From Streptomyces griseoincarnatus (GTDB lineage: Bacteria > Actinomycetota > Actinomycetes > Streptomycetales > Streptomycetaceae): a DNA stretch of 64,000 nucleotides. The DNA is taken from NCBI GenBank assembly GCA_014649575.1, contig BMTH01000004.1:248001-312000 (forward strand), read 5' to 3'. A program made the position numbers and the translations under genes. Shown here piece after piece: positions 17,821 through 26,153 of the stretch (positions are counted from its first letter, which is position 1; each line of letters starts with the position of its first letter). The notes under the pieces were generated by a model. It did no database searches and was not told the origin of the DNA. It saw nothing but the letters and a program-made list of their open reading frames with translations.

Positions 17821-19728
17821 TCATCGCGGGCTGATGGTCACCGTGGCGTACGCGAAGGCCTCCCCCTCCCGGGGCGCGCGGTTCCAGGACCGGGTGGTCA
17901 GCTCCGGCAGGATGCCCTCGGCCAGCGCGTGCCGGGGGAGGGAGAGCCCGAATTCCTCCTCCAGGGCGGCCAGCAGGCGCCGCTCGTGGTCCGTGCCGTC
18001 GGCACCGCTCAGCACCCCCGCCGGGTCGAGGGCTTCGGGCACCGGCCCCGAGCGCTCGACATCCGTGCCGCGCACCGTGAACGCGTACAGCGCCTCACCC
18101 CGCTCGGCGACGGAAAGATGGAACACCGCCGGGAGGTCGTCGCGACCGCGGCGTATCCACAGCACCACGGCGCGTCCGCCGCCGCGGGAGGCCTCCGCGG
18201 CGGGGGAGACGAAGAAGTGCCCAGGCCCCCGAGTCCGTGCGGCCGGGTCGAAGCCGAACGCCCACCCCGAACCCGTCCGGCCCACCGCCACCACCGCCCG
18301 GTCCTCCCACGGCGCCGACTCGTCCCGCTGCCGCCTGACGTCGTGGGGGAACCACCCGGCGGGACGGACGGGTGGGGCGGTCAGACCCGCACCCGCTTCC
18401 TCCCCGACGAGGCCGGGCAGGGCCTCCGGTTCCACGCCCTCCACCCACAGGCACCGATAGGAGCCGTACGGGGCGTTCCACCGCCGGGACTCCGCCAGCC
18501 AGCCCAGCCCCGGCGGGTCCAGGTCCGGCACCGGCTCGGGCACGGTGCCCGTCCGTCCGGCCCGGGGCGTCGCCAGCAACTCGCGCCCTCGCTCCTGCGT
18601 CACCACCGGCCCCAGCACCGGGTCGGCCAGCAGCCCGAGCGGCGCCAGCAGGCCCGGTGCGGGCGGTGACCAGGAGGGCATCGCGGCACGGAGCATCCGC
18701 CACGCGCCGTCCGTGTCCCCCCAACGCGCCACCTCCCGCGCCTCGGCGACGGCCCGCCCGAAGTCACCGTCCGGTGCGTAGCGGTAGGAGCCGTCGCGCA
18801 CCCGGGCGTGTATCGCGTCGGCGGCCGCCCGGACGCCGTCGTCGGTCTCGACGCCGAGCACGAACGGCCGCTCGGGCCGGCCGGGGCGGCTGTCCCGCAC
18901 GTGGGCGACGGCCATCACGGGCACCAGCTCGTCCGTGCAGCGCGGATCGGCGACGAGCCCGCCGAAATAAGCACGACCGTGCCCGACGCCCTGCGCCAGG
19001 ACGTCGAGCTGCCCCAGCATGCCCCAGGCCCCCGGCCGCCCGTAGCGCTTCGCGGCGGCGAGCAGCTCCCGTGCGGCCTCCCACCTGCCGCTCAGAGCCT
19101 CCTCCCGCGCCCGCGCGACGTCGGCGTCCCGGGCGCGGGTGGTGTCGTTGACGAACTCCGGCAGCTGCGCCCGTTCGGCGTGGAAGGACTCGTACCGCCG
19201 CTGCATATAGGCACGGAACGACGGATAGCGGGTCGGGTACTCGCCGCTCCAGCCGTGGTAGACGTACAGCGCCCACTCGCCGTCCTCGTCGGTGTCGCCA
19301 GGGTCCAGCAGCGCGTAGGACATGTCGGAGTCGGTCTCCAGCTGCAGTGCGCGCTCCCACATCCCGGCGAGCAGCACCTGCTGCTCGGTCGCCCGCTCGT
19401 CCAGGCTCTCCCGGTACATCGGCGTCATGCCGAACGGATCCCCGAACCAGCCGATCTCGTGCGCTGCTCCGAGCTGGTGGATCGAGTCGTCGCGGAGGCT
19501 CCAGCCGTTGCTCGCCAGGAGGAACCCCCGGTAGGACGGCGGCAGCCGGGTCCCCAGGCGCCGCTCGGCGTCGGCCACCTCGGCCTCGGACGCAGGCGGG
19601 CACGCGAGCGCCAGGTCGGCGAGGGTCAGGTCCCCCTCCGCCAGCTCCTCGGCCTCGTCCTCGCTCGGAACCCACTCGTCCTGCCAACGCCGCAGGAACG
19701 TCCCCCAGTCGAACCCGTTGTCGTCCAT
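17821..19728 (-). CDS. SMI1/KNR4 (SUKH) family protein
   Basis: A 635-residue protein. After about 45 residues there is a typical SUKH segment: VADAERRLGTRLPPSYRGFL, LASNGW, and later YALLDPGDTDEDGEWALYVYHGWSGEYPTRYPSF. The central part is helical and repeat-like. The C-terminal third is unassigned. SUKH proteins are often immunity proteins against secreted toxins but also occur as stand-alone housekeeping genes in Streptomyces, and no toxin gene is adjacent here. The ATG at 19728 is chosen because it starts the conserved acidic N-terminus; an ATG further upstream only adds a low-complexity leader. Confidence 0.8.
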   Translation of the reverse strand: MDDNGFDWGTFLRRWQDEWVPSEDEAEELAEGDLTLADLALACPPASEAEVADAERRLGTRLPPSYRGFLLASNGWSLRDDSIHQLGAAHEIGWFGDPFGMTPMYRESLDERATEQQVLLAGMWERALQLETDSDMSYALLDPGDTDEDGEWALYVYHGWSGEYPTRYPSFRAYMQRRYESFHAERAQLPEFVNDTTRARDADVARAREEALSGRWEAARELLAAAKRYGRPGAWGMLGQLDVLAQGVGHGRAYFGGLVADPRCTDELVPVMAVAHVRDSRPGRPERPFVLGVETDDGVRAAADAIHARVRDGSYRYAPDGDFGRAVAEAREVARWGDTDGAWRMLRAAMPSWSPPAPGLLAPLGLLADPVLGPVVTQERGRELLATPRAGRTGTVPEPVPDLDPPGLGWLAESRRWNAPYGSYRCLWVEGVEPEALPGLVGEEAGAGLTAPPVRPAGWFPHDVRRQRDESAPWEDRAVVAVGRTGSGWAFGFDPAARTRGPGHFFVSPAAEASRGGGRAVVLWIRRGRDDLPAVFHLSVAERGEALYAFTVRGTDVERSGPVPEALDPAGVLSGADGTDHERRLLAALEEEFGLSLPRHALAEGILPELTTRSWNRAPREGEAFAYATVTISPR

Positions 19729-19883
19729 GCGCCGATGGTGGCACCCCCCACTGACAACGCCGCCCCCTCCTTCGTCCCGTCCCGAGAGGCCGGACGTGGG
19801 CGGGAGTCGCACGGCCGTCGACCTCCGCCCGATCCCTCACCCGCCGGCGCGCCGATCAGGTGACCCACGTCACATCCGGATGC

Positions 19884-19910
19884 TGTCAGGAACCGCGGCG
19901 CCGTCTCGTT
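19884..19910 (+). promoter_or_regulatory. Possible ECF41-type promoter before the oxidoreductase gene
   Basis: TGTCAGG, 16 bases, then CGTT, ending 33 bases upstream of the start codon. This resembles the TGTCACA-N16-CGTC type I recall for ECF41 sigma factors, with three mismatches. The sigma gene is directly downstream of the oxidoreductase, as is usual for autoregulated ECF41 targets. The similarity is modest. Confidence 0.4.
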
Positions 19911-19943
19911 CAAGGGGCACGCGAACGAGACAGGAGCATCGCC

Positions 19944-21152
19944 ATGAAGCACCGCATCGTCGTACTCGGTGCCGGATACGCCGGGGCCTTCGCCGCCGGG
20001 AACCTGGCCCGCCGGCTTTCCCCCGCGGACACCGAGATCACCGTCGTCAACGCCGCGCCCGAGTTCGTCGAGCGGATGCGGCTCCACCAGCTCGCGGTCG
20101 GCCGTGACCTCACGTTCCGCAGGCTCGCCGACGTGTTCGCGGGCACCGGGGTGCGGCTGCGTCTGGCGCGCGTCACCGGCGTCGCCCCCGAGCGCAGGAC
20201 CGTCTCCGTAACCGGAGAGGACGGCGACGGCGAGCTCGCGTACGACACCCTTCTCTACGCGCTCGGCAGCTCCGTGGCCCACCACGGCGTCCCCGGCGTG
20301 GCCGAGCACGCCTTCGACGTGACCGGCCTGTCCTCGGCGCTGCGTCTGCGCGAGCGCCTGGCCGGCCTGGACGGGGGCGGCACCGTGCTGGTCGTCGGCG
20401 AGGGGCTGACCGGCATCGAGACCGCCACCGAGTTCGCCGAGTCCCGGCCCGACCTCTCGGTCGCGCTCGCCGCCCGCGGCGAGCTGGGCGCCTGGCTCTC
20501 CCCGAAGGCCCGCCGGCACCTGCGTCAGGCCTTCGACCGGTTCGGCATCACCGTCCACGAGCACACCGCCGTCGGAGCCGTCGAGCCGACACGGGCGGTC
20601 GCCGCCGACGGCACGTCCCTCCCGGCCGATGTGACCGTGTGGTCGGCCGGCTTCGCCGTGCACCCCATCGCGGCCGCCAGCGGCCTGGAGGTCGCCGAGA
20701 CCGGTCAGATCGTCGTCGACCGCACCATGCGCTCCCTCTCCCACCCGGACGTCTACGCCGCCGGTGACTGCGCGTACGCGATCGGCGAGAACGGCCGACC
20801 GCTGCCGATGTCCTGCGCCTCGGCCGGCGTCACCAACATGCAGGCGACCGCCGCGATCGTCGCGCGCCTGACGGGCGGAGAGGTCCCGACCACCGAGTTG
20901 AAGTACTACGGGAACCACATCAGCCTCGGGCGGCGGGACGCGATCTTCCAGGTGGTGGACGGGGACGTCCGGGCGAAGTCCTGGTACCTGGGCGGCCGGA
21001 CGGCCGCGCGGCTCAAGGCGGGCGTGCTCAAGGGGGCCGGGTGGGGCGTCGCCCACCCGACCTTCGGCATGCCGAAGCGCAGGCGCCGCCTGACCACCGT
21101 GCCCGACCCGGCCGGTGCGTCCGACCGCGCCGGCGCGAGGACCACCGCCTAG
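19944..21152 (+). CDS. NAD(P)H/FAD-dependent oxidoreductase (NDH-2/AIF-like)
   Basis: A 402-residue pyridine-nucleotide-disulphide oxidoreductase fold. The FAD-binding GAGYAGAFAAG is at residues 8-18, the second nucleotide-binding motif VVGEGLTGIETATEFAE is near 150, and the C-terminal FAD motif DVYAAGDCAY is near 270. No redox-active CxxC is present, so it resembles type II NADH dehydrogenases and related quinone or ferredoxin reductases. No membrane helix is evident. It is followed 10 bases later by an ECF41-type sigma factor, a genomic association known for that family, which suggests it is the sigma factor's target. Confidence 0.88.
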   Translation: MKHRIVVLGAGYAGAFAAGNLARRLSPADTEITVVNAAPEFVERMRLHQLAVGRDLTFRRLADVFAGTGVRLRLARVTGVAPERRTVSVTGEDGDGELAYDTLLYALGSSVAHHGVPGVAEHAFDVTGLSSALRLRERLAGLDGGGTVLVVGEGLTGIETATEFAESRPDLSVALAARGELGAWLSPKARRHLRQAFDRFGITVHEHTAVGAVEPTRAVAADGTSLPADVTVWSAGFAVHPIAAASGLEVAETGQIVVDRTMRSLSHPDVYAAGDCAYAIGENGRPLPMSCASAGVTNMQATAAIVARLTGGEVPTTELKYYGNHISLGRRDAIFQVVDGDVRAKSWYLGGRTAARLKAGVLKGAGWGVAHPTFGMPKRRRRLTTVPDPAGASDRAGARTTA

Positions 21153-21162
21153 GCTGCCGCAC

Positions 21163-22104
21163 ATGGACAGCGCAGCCGTCGAACGCTTCGAGGCCGGCCG
21201 GGGCCGGCTGGCCTCGCTCGCGTACCGTCTGCTCGGTTCGGCCGCCGACGCCGAGGACGTCGTGCAGGACACGTTCCTGCGCTGGCAGGCAGCGGACCGC
21301 GAACGGATCGAGGTACCGGAGGCGTGGCTGACCAAGGTCGTCACCCACCTCTGTCTCGACCGGCTCCGTTCGGCGCAGGCACGCCACGAGCGCGCGGCCG
21401 GCGCCTGGCTGCCCGAGCCGCTCCTGGAGGGCGATCCGATGCTCGGCCCCGCGGACACCGTCGAGCAGCGTGAATCGGTGTCCCTGGCCGTGCTGACCCT
21501 GATGGAGCGCCTCTCGCCGCTCGAGCGTGCCGTCTACGTCCTGCGCGAGGCCTTCTCGTACACCCACGCCGAGATCGCCCGGATCCTCGACGTCACCGAG
21601 TCCGCGAGTCAGCAGCACGCCCACCGGGCCCGGGTCCGGGTCGCCGCCGAGTGCCGCCGCGGCAGCGAGGAGGTGGACCTCGCGTCCGCGCGCCGGGTCG
21701 TCGAGGAGTTCCTCGCCGCCGCCACGTCGGGGCGCACCGAGCGGCTGGTCGCGCTGCTCACCGACGACGTGACGGCGGTCTCGGACGGTGCGGGGCGGGC
21801 CAAGCGGCTGCTGCGGCTCACGACGCGCGAGCGCGTCGCCTCCTACGTGCGGGCGGGGTTCAAGGCCACGCCGGTGAAGCGGCGGCTGGCCGGCGGCTCG
21901 CCCGTGTTCCACATCGCGGTGCTCAACGGCTCCCCGGCGGTCCTTGCCGTGGTCGACGACCGGGTCGTGGGCACCGTGGTGTTCGACGTCAGGGACGGCA
22001 GGGTCGCGTCGCTGTGCGGCATCGCCGCCGCGGACCGGCTCGCACGTCTCGACGAGGCCTGGCGGCAGCACGGGAGCGACGCACCGGTCGTCGCCGCGTG
22101 GTGA
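21163..22104 (+). CDS. ECF RNA polymerase sigma factor, ECF41 type (with SnoaL-like C-terminal domain)
   Basis: A 313-residue sigma factor. Sigma region 2 is at about residues 8-75 (YRLLGSAADAEDVVQDTFLRW). Region 4 is at about 105-165 (LSPLERAVYVLREAFSYTHAEIARILDVT). A C-terminal SnoaL-like extension follows (about 170-313), which in ECF41 members regulates activity in place of an anti-sigma factor. The NPxG-type motif seen in many members is not obvious here. The ATG lies 10 bases after the oxidoreductase stop, so the two are probably co-transcribed. Confidence 0.9.
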   Translation: MDSAAVERFEAGRGRLASLAYRLLGSAADAEDVVQDTFLRWQAADRERIEVPEAWLTKVVTHLCLDRLRSAQARHERAAGAWLPEPLLEGDPMLGPADTVEQRESVSLAVLTLMERLSPLERAVYVLREAFSYTHAEIARILDVTESASQQHAHRARVRVAAECRRGSEEVDLASARRVVEEFLAAATSGRTERLVALLTDDVTAVSDGAGRAKRLLRLTTRERVASYVRAGFKATPVKRRLAGGSPVFHIAVLNGSPAVLAVVDDRVVGTVVFDVRDGRVASLCGIAAADRLARLDEAWRQHGSDAPVVAAW

Positions 22105-22522
22105 CCGGCGCCCACGGGATCCGGCGACGCGTCCGGACCGCCGACTCCGCCACCACGCACGCCGGTTCGGGAATCGCGCGGTTCGGGGAGCACGTCACCA
22201 CGGCCAGGAAGAGCGCACGGGGGACGGAAACATCTCATCAGTCCCGCCCGCACCGTCAAACACCTCCCGGCTTCCTGAGCATGCCCGCAGCCGGGTCGGC
22301 CGAGTGGTTCAACTTTCATATTATTGACACAAGTTGACTGTGATTCAATTCACCCGTGGAGCGTCTGTCCGCTCGCCTCGCGACACTAAACTGCGAGTAA
22401 AGAAAAGATCCGGGTGACGCGTCGGCGCAGCGATTGACCACCGCTGCCTGAGTGCGTGACCGCTTTGCCCTGCTGCGCCGCTTCCGGTCCGGCAGGGGTA
22501 CGTACGCAGGGGGAGATTTCAC
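22105..22522. other. Low-GC intergenic region with possible promoter
   Basis: 418 bases without a convincing gene. GC content drops around 22310-22410 compared with its neighbours. A TTGACA at 22324-22329 is followed 17 bases later by AATTCA, a possible but weak promoter for the LuxR-type gene. The long leader that would follow (about 165 bases) has no recognised element. Confidence 0.5.
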
Positions 22523-22795
22523 TTGACCACGGTCGTAGAGACCCGGCCGTTCGACGTTTTCGTTGATGTGGAGACGCTGGCGAGCCTGACTGCCCGGGAA
22601 CGTGAGGTGCTGCGCTGTCTTGCCAGAGGTGAGACGAACCGCGTACTCGCCCGGCAACTCGGAATCGCTGAACGTACCGTCCGAGCTCATGTCACCAGTG
22701 TGGTGCGCAAGCTGGGCGTGGGATCCAGGTTCGAGGCCAGTCTGCTGGCGTTCCATCATTACGAAGCCCTCACCGAGGAGGCAACCGCCTCCTGA
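22523..22795 (+). CDS. Single-domain LuxR-type DNA-binding regulator
   Basis: A 90-residue protein that is almost entirely a LuxR/GerE helix-turn-helix (about residues 20-80: LTAREREVLRCLARGETNRV, ERTVRAHVTSVVRKLG). There is no receiver or sensor domain. Start choice: a TTG at 22523, seven bases after GGGAG, gives the only in-frame start in front of the domain. Such stand-alone domains may bind DNA constitutively or partner with another protein. It precedes the secreted peptide/DUF5819/HTTM genes and may regulate them. Confidence 0.88.
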   Translation: MTTVVETRPFDVFVDVETLASLTAREREVLRCLARGETNRVLARQLGIAERTVRAHVTSVVRKLGVGSRFEASLLAFHHYEALTEEATAS

Positions 22796-22847
22796 GGCAT
22801 TGCCGCATATGGCATCGCCGTATATGGCATTGCCGCAAGAGGCAATG
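22796..22847 (+). repeat. 15-bp tandem repeat ending in a hairpin
   Basis: Three consecutive 15-bp units (22796, 22811, 22826) follow GGCATYGCCGYAWRW, with the beginning of a fourth. The last unit forms a 7-bp stem (22828-22834 with 22841-22847, loop of 6). It starts one base after the LuxR stop codon. It could act as a weak terminator or attenuator between the regulator and the secreted peptide gene. Confidence 0.75.
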
Positions 22848-22974
22848 GAAGAGTCCGCCGCAGACTGGCAGGCTCGACGCCGTTGTTGGCCGCGCGTCGA
22901 TACACGCCCGGAACACCTGACCGGGCGCGCGGCCGTATCCACACCTGGATTACCGTCCTCGGGAGAAAACCCGC

Positions 22975-23328
22975 ATGAACATCAAGAAGATCGTCACCGC
23001 CGCCGGTGCCGCCACCGCCGGTGTCGCCCTCTTCGTCGCCACTCAGGGCAGCGCCCAGGCCGCCCCGGCGCAGCCGGCCGCGCCCGTGGCCGCCGCCCAG
23101 CCGTCGCAGGGGAAGGCGCCGCAGGCCCTCGCCTCGCTCGTGGGCAAGGCCGCCAAGTCCGTCGGCAAGGCCGCCACCAAGGGGGCCAACAAGGCCACGG
23201 CCGTCGGCAAGGGCATGGCCGTGGTCGCGAAGAGCAACGCCGACAACATGCTGTCGCACGGCAGCATCTTCGCCCCTCCGGCCGATCTGCCGCAGGGCGT
23301 CTCGGCCGACACGGTCTTCGACCGGTAA
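22975..23328 (+). CDS. Small secreted Ala/Lys-rich protein
   Basis: A 117-residue precursor with a Sec signal peptide of about 29 residues (cleavage after AQA). A Pro/Ala/Gln stretch follows, then a Lys/Gly/Ala helical repeat-like segment (SLVGKAAKSVGKAATKGANKA), and an ordinary hydrophilic C-terminus. The protein has no Glu and no Cys. No family is recognised. The basic amphipathic middle would suit binding to anionic membranes or cell wall. It is directly upstream of, and probably co-transcribed with, the DUF5819 and HTTM genes. Confidence 0.75.
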   Translation: MNIKKIVTAAGAATAGVALFVATQGSAQAAPAQPAAPVAAAQPSQGKAPQALASLVGKAAKSVGKAATKGANKATAVGKGMAVVAKSNADNMLSHGSIFAPPADLPQGVSADTVFDR

Positions 23329-23335
23329 GCACCAC

Positions 23336-23977
23336 GTGACGCACTCGTACCGCACCACCAGGAGGGCGGCGCTCGTTGTCGGCGGCGCCCTCCTGTGCGC
23401 TCACATGACCATGGCAGCCCTGTCCCAGGCGCCACTCAACCCGGCGAAACTCGTCTACGGCGACCGGGTGGCGGAATACCTCGACCCGTACTTCTCGCAG
23501 AACTGGCAGCTCTTCGCCCCGACACCCCTTTCCGACGACCGTGGCGTCCTCGCGAGGGCGGCCTGTGCGGACGGATCGGTGACGCAGTACTACGACGTGT
23601 CGGCTCGTGGCGTGCAGAAGGTGCAGAGTTCCCGCTTCTTCCCCTCGCGGGAGAATCGCATCGTCTCCGCGCATCTCCAGAACCTCACCAGCAGCGAGGA
23701 GCTCCTCAGGAGAATTCGCCAGCAGCAGACCAACGACAAGAAGCCCCTGCTGCCCCCGCTGCCCTATGAGAAGGCCACCGAGGCCGATTCGATTGAAGGG
23801 CTGTCCCGGTACGCCTACGACCAGCTGCCCGCCGTATGCGACGGTGAGACGGAGAGAATCCAGATCCGTATGTACGTGCACGAGTTGCCGCCGTGGTCGA
23901 AGCGTCACGACCCCTCCGCCGAGGGGAAAGTCCTGGTGCACGATTTCGCCTGGCAGAAGACGGGGGATCTGCGATGA
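23336..23977 (+). CDS. DUF5819-family membrane-anchored protein
   Basis: A 213-residue protein with one N-terminal membrane helix (about residues 10-30) and an external domain. The external domain contains LDPYFSQNWQLFAP, the characteristic segment of DUF5819, and ends with FAWQ. The GTG start is 7 bases after the stop of the secreted peptide gene, with a poor ribosome site, so it may depend on translation of that gene. The stop overlaps the HTTM start (ATGA). DUF5819 and HTTM genes are frequent neighbours in actinobacteria, and the joint function is unknown. Confidence 0.85.
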   Translation: MTHSYRTTRRAALVVGGALLCAHMTMAALSQAPLNPAKLVYGDRVAEYLDPYFSQNWQLFAPTPLSDDRGVLARAACADGSVTQYYDVSARGVQKVQSSRFFPSRENRIVSAHLQNLTSSEELLRRIRQQQTNDKKPLLPPLPYEKATEADSIEGLSRYAYDQLPAVCDGETERIQIRMYVHELPPWSKRHDPSAEGKVLVHDFAWQKTGDLR

Positions 23978-25020
23978 AGAAGTCCCTCGGAAACATCACC
24001 GACCGGCTGGACTTCTGGTCCCTGCGTCCTGTGGCCGTCACCGGTGTCTCGGGAACACGGGTGCTGCTGGGTTTCGTCGGGCTCATGTACTACGTGAGCC
24101 AGTACCAGGAACGGAACTACCTGTTCGGCCCCGACGGGGTGCTCCCGCACGAGGACTTCAAGGCACAGCTGACCGGCTTCAGCCTGTACACCCTGTCGGC
24201 GTCGCCCTGGTACTTCCAGCTCGTCTACCACCTGGGGATCGCTGCCGCGCTGGCGGTGATGCTCGGAGTCGGCGGCCGGCCCGGACTGGCCGTGCACTGG
24301 ACCCTGTTGTGGTCGGTCTACCAGCGGCAGCCGGGGCTCCTGGACGGCGGCGACAACCTCGCGTACGTCGTCATCCCCTTCCTGCTGCTGACCCGCTGCT
24401 ACGACCGGTTCGCCCTGCCCGTCGGTCTCGCGAGCCGTCTCGCCCGACGGGTCCCCGGACACCTGCGGGCGCTGTCCGTGCCGTTCCACAACCTGGGCGT
24501 CCTCATGGTCGCGGCACAGATCTGCCTGGTCTACGTCGTCTCCGGCCTCTACAAGGTCATGGGTGAGGAGTGGCAGGACGGCACCGCGCTCTTCTACATC
24601 ATGCGCGTCGCGGAATTCGAGCTGCCCGGCTGGTCGCACCTCGTGTACGAGAACGACGCCCTGGTCGTCCTCGGCACGTACGGCACGGTGGCTTTCCTGG
24701 TCTACTTCCCCGTGGGCGTGCTCGTTCCGGCACTCCGCCCCTGGGCGGCCGCCGCATCCATCTGCTTCCACCTGTCGATCGCGTTCTTCATGGGGCTGAC
24801 CGGCTTCGCCCTGACGATGATCGCGTGCGATCTGGTCTTCCTGTCCGGCGCACTCGACCGTGCGCTGCTGTGGGTCCGGGGCAGGCTCCCCGGGTCCCGG
24901 GCGTCCCGGTCGGGCCGGACGTCTCAGGCCGACGCGGCGCCGGCGGACCCCGCGACGGCGGAGCGGCCGAGCGGAGAGAACACGACGCAGCCGTCCGCGC
25001 CCCAAGCCGAACTCGTCTGA
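23974..25020 (+). CDS. HTTM domain (vitamin K-dependent gamma-carboxylase-like) membrane protein
   Basis: A 348-residue polytopic membrane protein with about seven hydrophobic segments. It contains RVLLGFVGLMYY and, later, YVVSGLYKVMGEEWQDGTALFYI. The latter is the conserved KL/KxxG.W..G.A.YY region of the HTTM family, which includes the membrane part of vitamin K-dependent gamma-carboxylase. The C-terminal lumenal beta domain of the animal enzyme is absent, as in most bacterial members. The C-terminal 45 residues are low-complexity. The reaction in bacteria is unknown. It is translationally coupled to DUF5819. Confidence 0.85.
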   Translation: MKKSLGNITDRLDFWSLRPVAVTGVSGTRVLLGFVGLMYYVSQYQERNYLFGPDGVLPHEDFKAQLTGFSLYTLSASPWYFQLVYHLGIAAALAVMLGVGGRPGLAVHWTLLWSVYQRQPGLLDGGDNLAYVVIPFLLLTRCYDRFALPVGLASRLARRVPGHLRALSVPFHNLGVLMVAAQICLVYVVSGLYKVMGEEWQDGTALFYIMRVAEFELPGWSHLVYENDALVVLGTYGTVAFLVYFPVGVLVPALRPWAAAASICFHLSIAFFMGLTGFALTMIACDLVFLSGALDRALLWVRGRLPGSRASRSGRTSQADAAPADPATAERPSGENTTQPSAPQAELV

Positions 25021-25041
25021 CCGACAGGAGCGACAGACAGC

Positions 25042-25893
25042 ATGCCCACCCCTCTCTGCCTGTTGGGCGGTGCCGGTGTCGAGGACCGGGCCGCCCACGG
25101 CCACGACCGGGACCGGTTCGTGGAAATCGGTTCTCTCAGCAAGGTGTTCACGGGAACCGTCCTGGCCCAACTGGCGAAGGAAGGAGTCGTCGGCCTCGAC
25201 ACTCCGCTGGAGGACTGCCTGGAGGAGGTGCCCGCCGGGACGGGCATCACCCTTCGGCACCTCGCCGAGCACACCTCGGGCCTGCCGCGTCTGCCGCCCG
25301 GTCCCGCCGGTCCGCCCGACGACCCGTACGCCACCTTCACCGAGCAGGCTCTGCGCGCCTCGCTGCGCGAGCTGGACAGGGTGGCCACGGGCCCGCTGGG
25401 CAAGGAGGAGTACTCCAACCTGGGGTACGCCGTCCTCGGGCACGCCCTCACGACGGTCACGGAACGCTCGTACCAGCAACTCGTGGACGATCACGTCCTG
25501 CTGCCGCTGGGTCTCGGCGCCGGTGCCGTGACCGCGATGCCCCCGCAGGAAGGGCGCCTCGTGCCACGGGGGCTGTTCGGCCGGCCCCGCCCCCTCTGGA
25601 CGCTGACCGGGCCGATCCTTCCGGCCGGCGGGCTGTGGTCCACCTGCCGCACCCTGTCCTACATCGTGGTCGGGCTGCTCGTCGAACGCCGGCTGGGTTC
25701 GCCCGCCCGCAGCTGGCAGCGGAGCGCCCCGATCACGTGGCACAACGGCGCCACGCGCGGCTCGTCCGTCGTGGCCGCCGCGCACGACGACGGCCGCTGG
25801 ATCGTCCTGCACCGCCTGGGCGCCGCGGACCGCACCGACCGCCTCGCCAGAGAAGCCCTCCTCGCGGCTCCCGCGCCGCACGGCGGGACCTGA
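25042..25893 (+). CDS. Serine hydrolase of the beta-lactamase/class C family
   Basis: A 283-residue protein with the three family motifs: SLSK (Ser31, Lys34), YSN (EEYSNLGY) and HNG in place of KTG (WHNGATRG). HNG/HSG variants are typical of esterases and peptidases of the beta-lactamase fold rather than antibiotic-destroying enzymes. No signal peptide is visible and the N-terminus is short, so it may act in the cytoplasm or be anchored by a partner. It starts 21 bases after the HTTM gene and is followed by a tiny membrane protein gene. Confidence 0.85.
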   Translation: MPTPLCLLGGAGVEDRAAHGHDRDRFVEIGSLSKVFTGTVLAQLAKEGVVGLDTPLEDCLEEVPAGTGITLRHLAEHTSGLPRLPPGPAGPPDDPYATFTEQALRASLRELDRVATGPLGKEEYSNLGYAVLGHALTTVTERSYQQLVDDHVLLPLGLGAGAVTAMPPQEGRLVPRGLFGRPRPLWTLTGPILPAGGLWSTCRTLSYIVVGLLVERRLGSPARSWQRSAPITWHNGATRGSSVVAAAHDDGRWIVLHRLGAADRTDRLAREALLAAPAPHGGT

Positions 25894-25933
25894 ACACCAA
25901 CACCACCACCACGAAAGGGCCACGGGAGGCGTC

Positions 25934-26140
25934 GTGAGGATCACCTGGTTCGCCTGGCTGGCACAGCACGTCGACGAGTTCGGCTACAGCGACGGGCCGT
26001 TGCGCGCCTCGATCGGAACGGGCGCGGTGCTGGTGACCGCCGCGCTGTTCTGGTTCGCGCTGCACCGCAACCGGCCCGCCGCCATGGCCGCCGCCGGCCT
26101 CACCTGCGCCCTGGGCATCGGATGGCTGGCCTTCCACTGA
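25934..26140 (+). CDS. Small two-helix membrane protein
   Basis: A 68-residue protein with two predicted membrane helices (about residues 28-43 and 49-66) and a short acidic N-terminus. The GTG start follows CGGGAGG. It sits 40 bases after the beta-lactamase-like gene and 13 bases before the flavoprotein gene on the same strand, which suggests a subunit or anchor of that unit. No family is recognised. Confidence 0.7.
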   Translation: MRITWFAWLAQHVDEFGYSDGPLRASIGTGAVLVTAALFWFALHRNRPAAMAAAGLTCALGIGWLAFH

Positions 26141-26153
26141 GAGAAGGACGCTC

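Noticed and set aside
17821..19728. SUKH protein as immunity gene of a toxin system
   Set aside because: No toxin, Rhs, WXG100 or secretion gene is adjacent, so the role cannot be supported.
19868..19874. CGTCACA as -35 of the ECF41-type promoter
   Set aside because: It is 27 bases from the nearest CGTC, too far for a promoter; TGTCAGG at 19884 has better spacing.
22975..25020. Classical gamma-carboxylation of the secreted peptide by the HTTM protein
   Set aside because: The peptide contains no glutamate, so that reaction cannot occur on it; only other chemistry or another substrate remains possible.
25042..25893. Antibiotic-resistance beta-lactamase
   Set aside because: It lacks a signal peptide and has HNG in place of KTG, which fits an esterase/peptidase of the same fold better.
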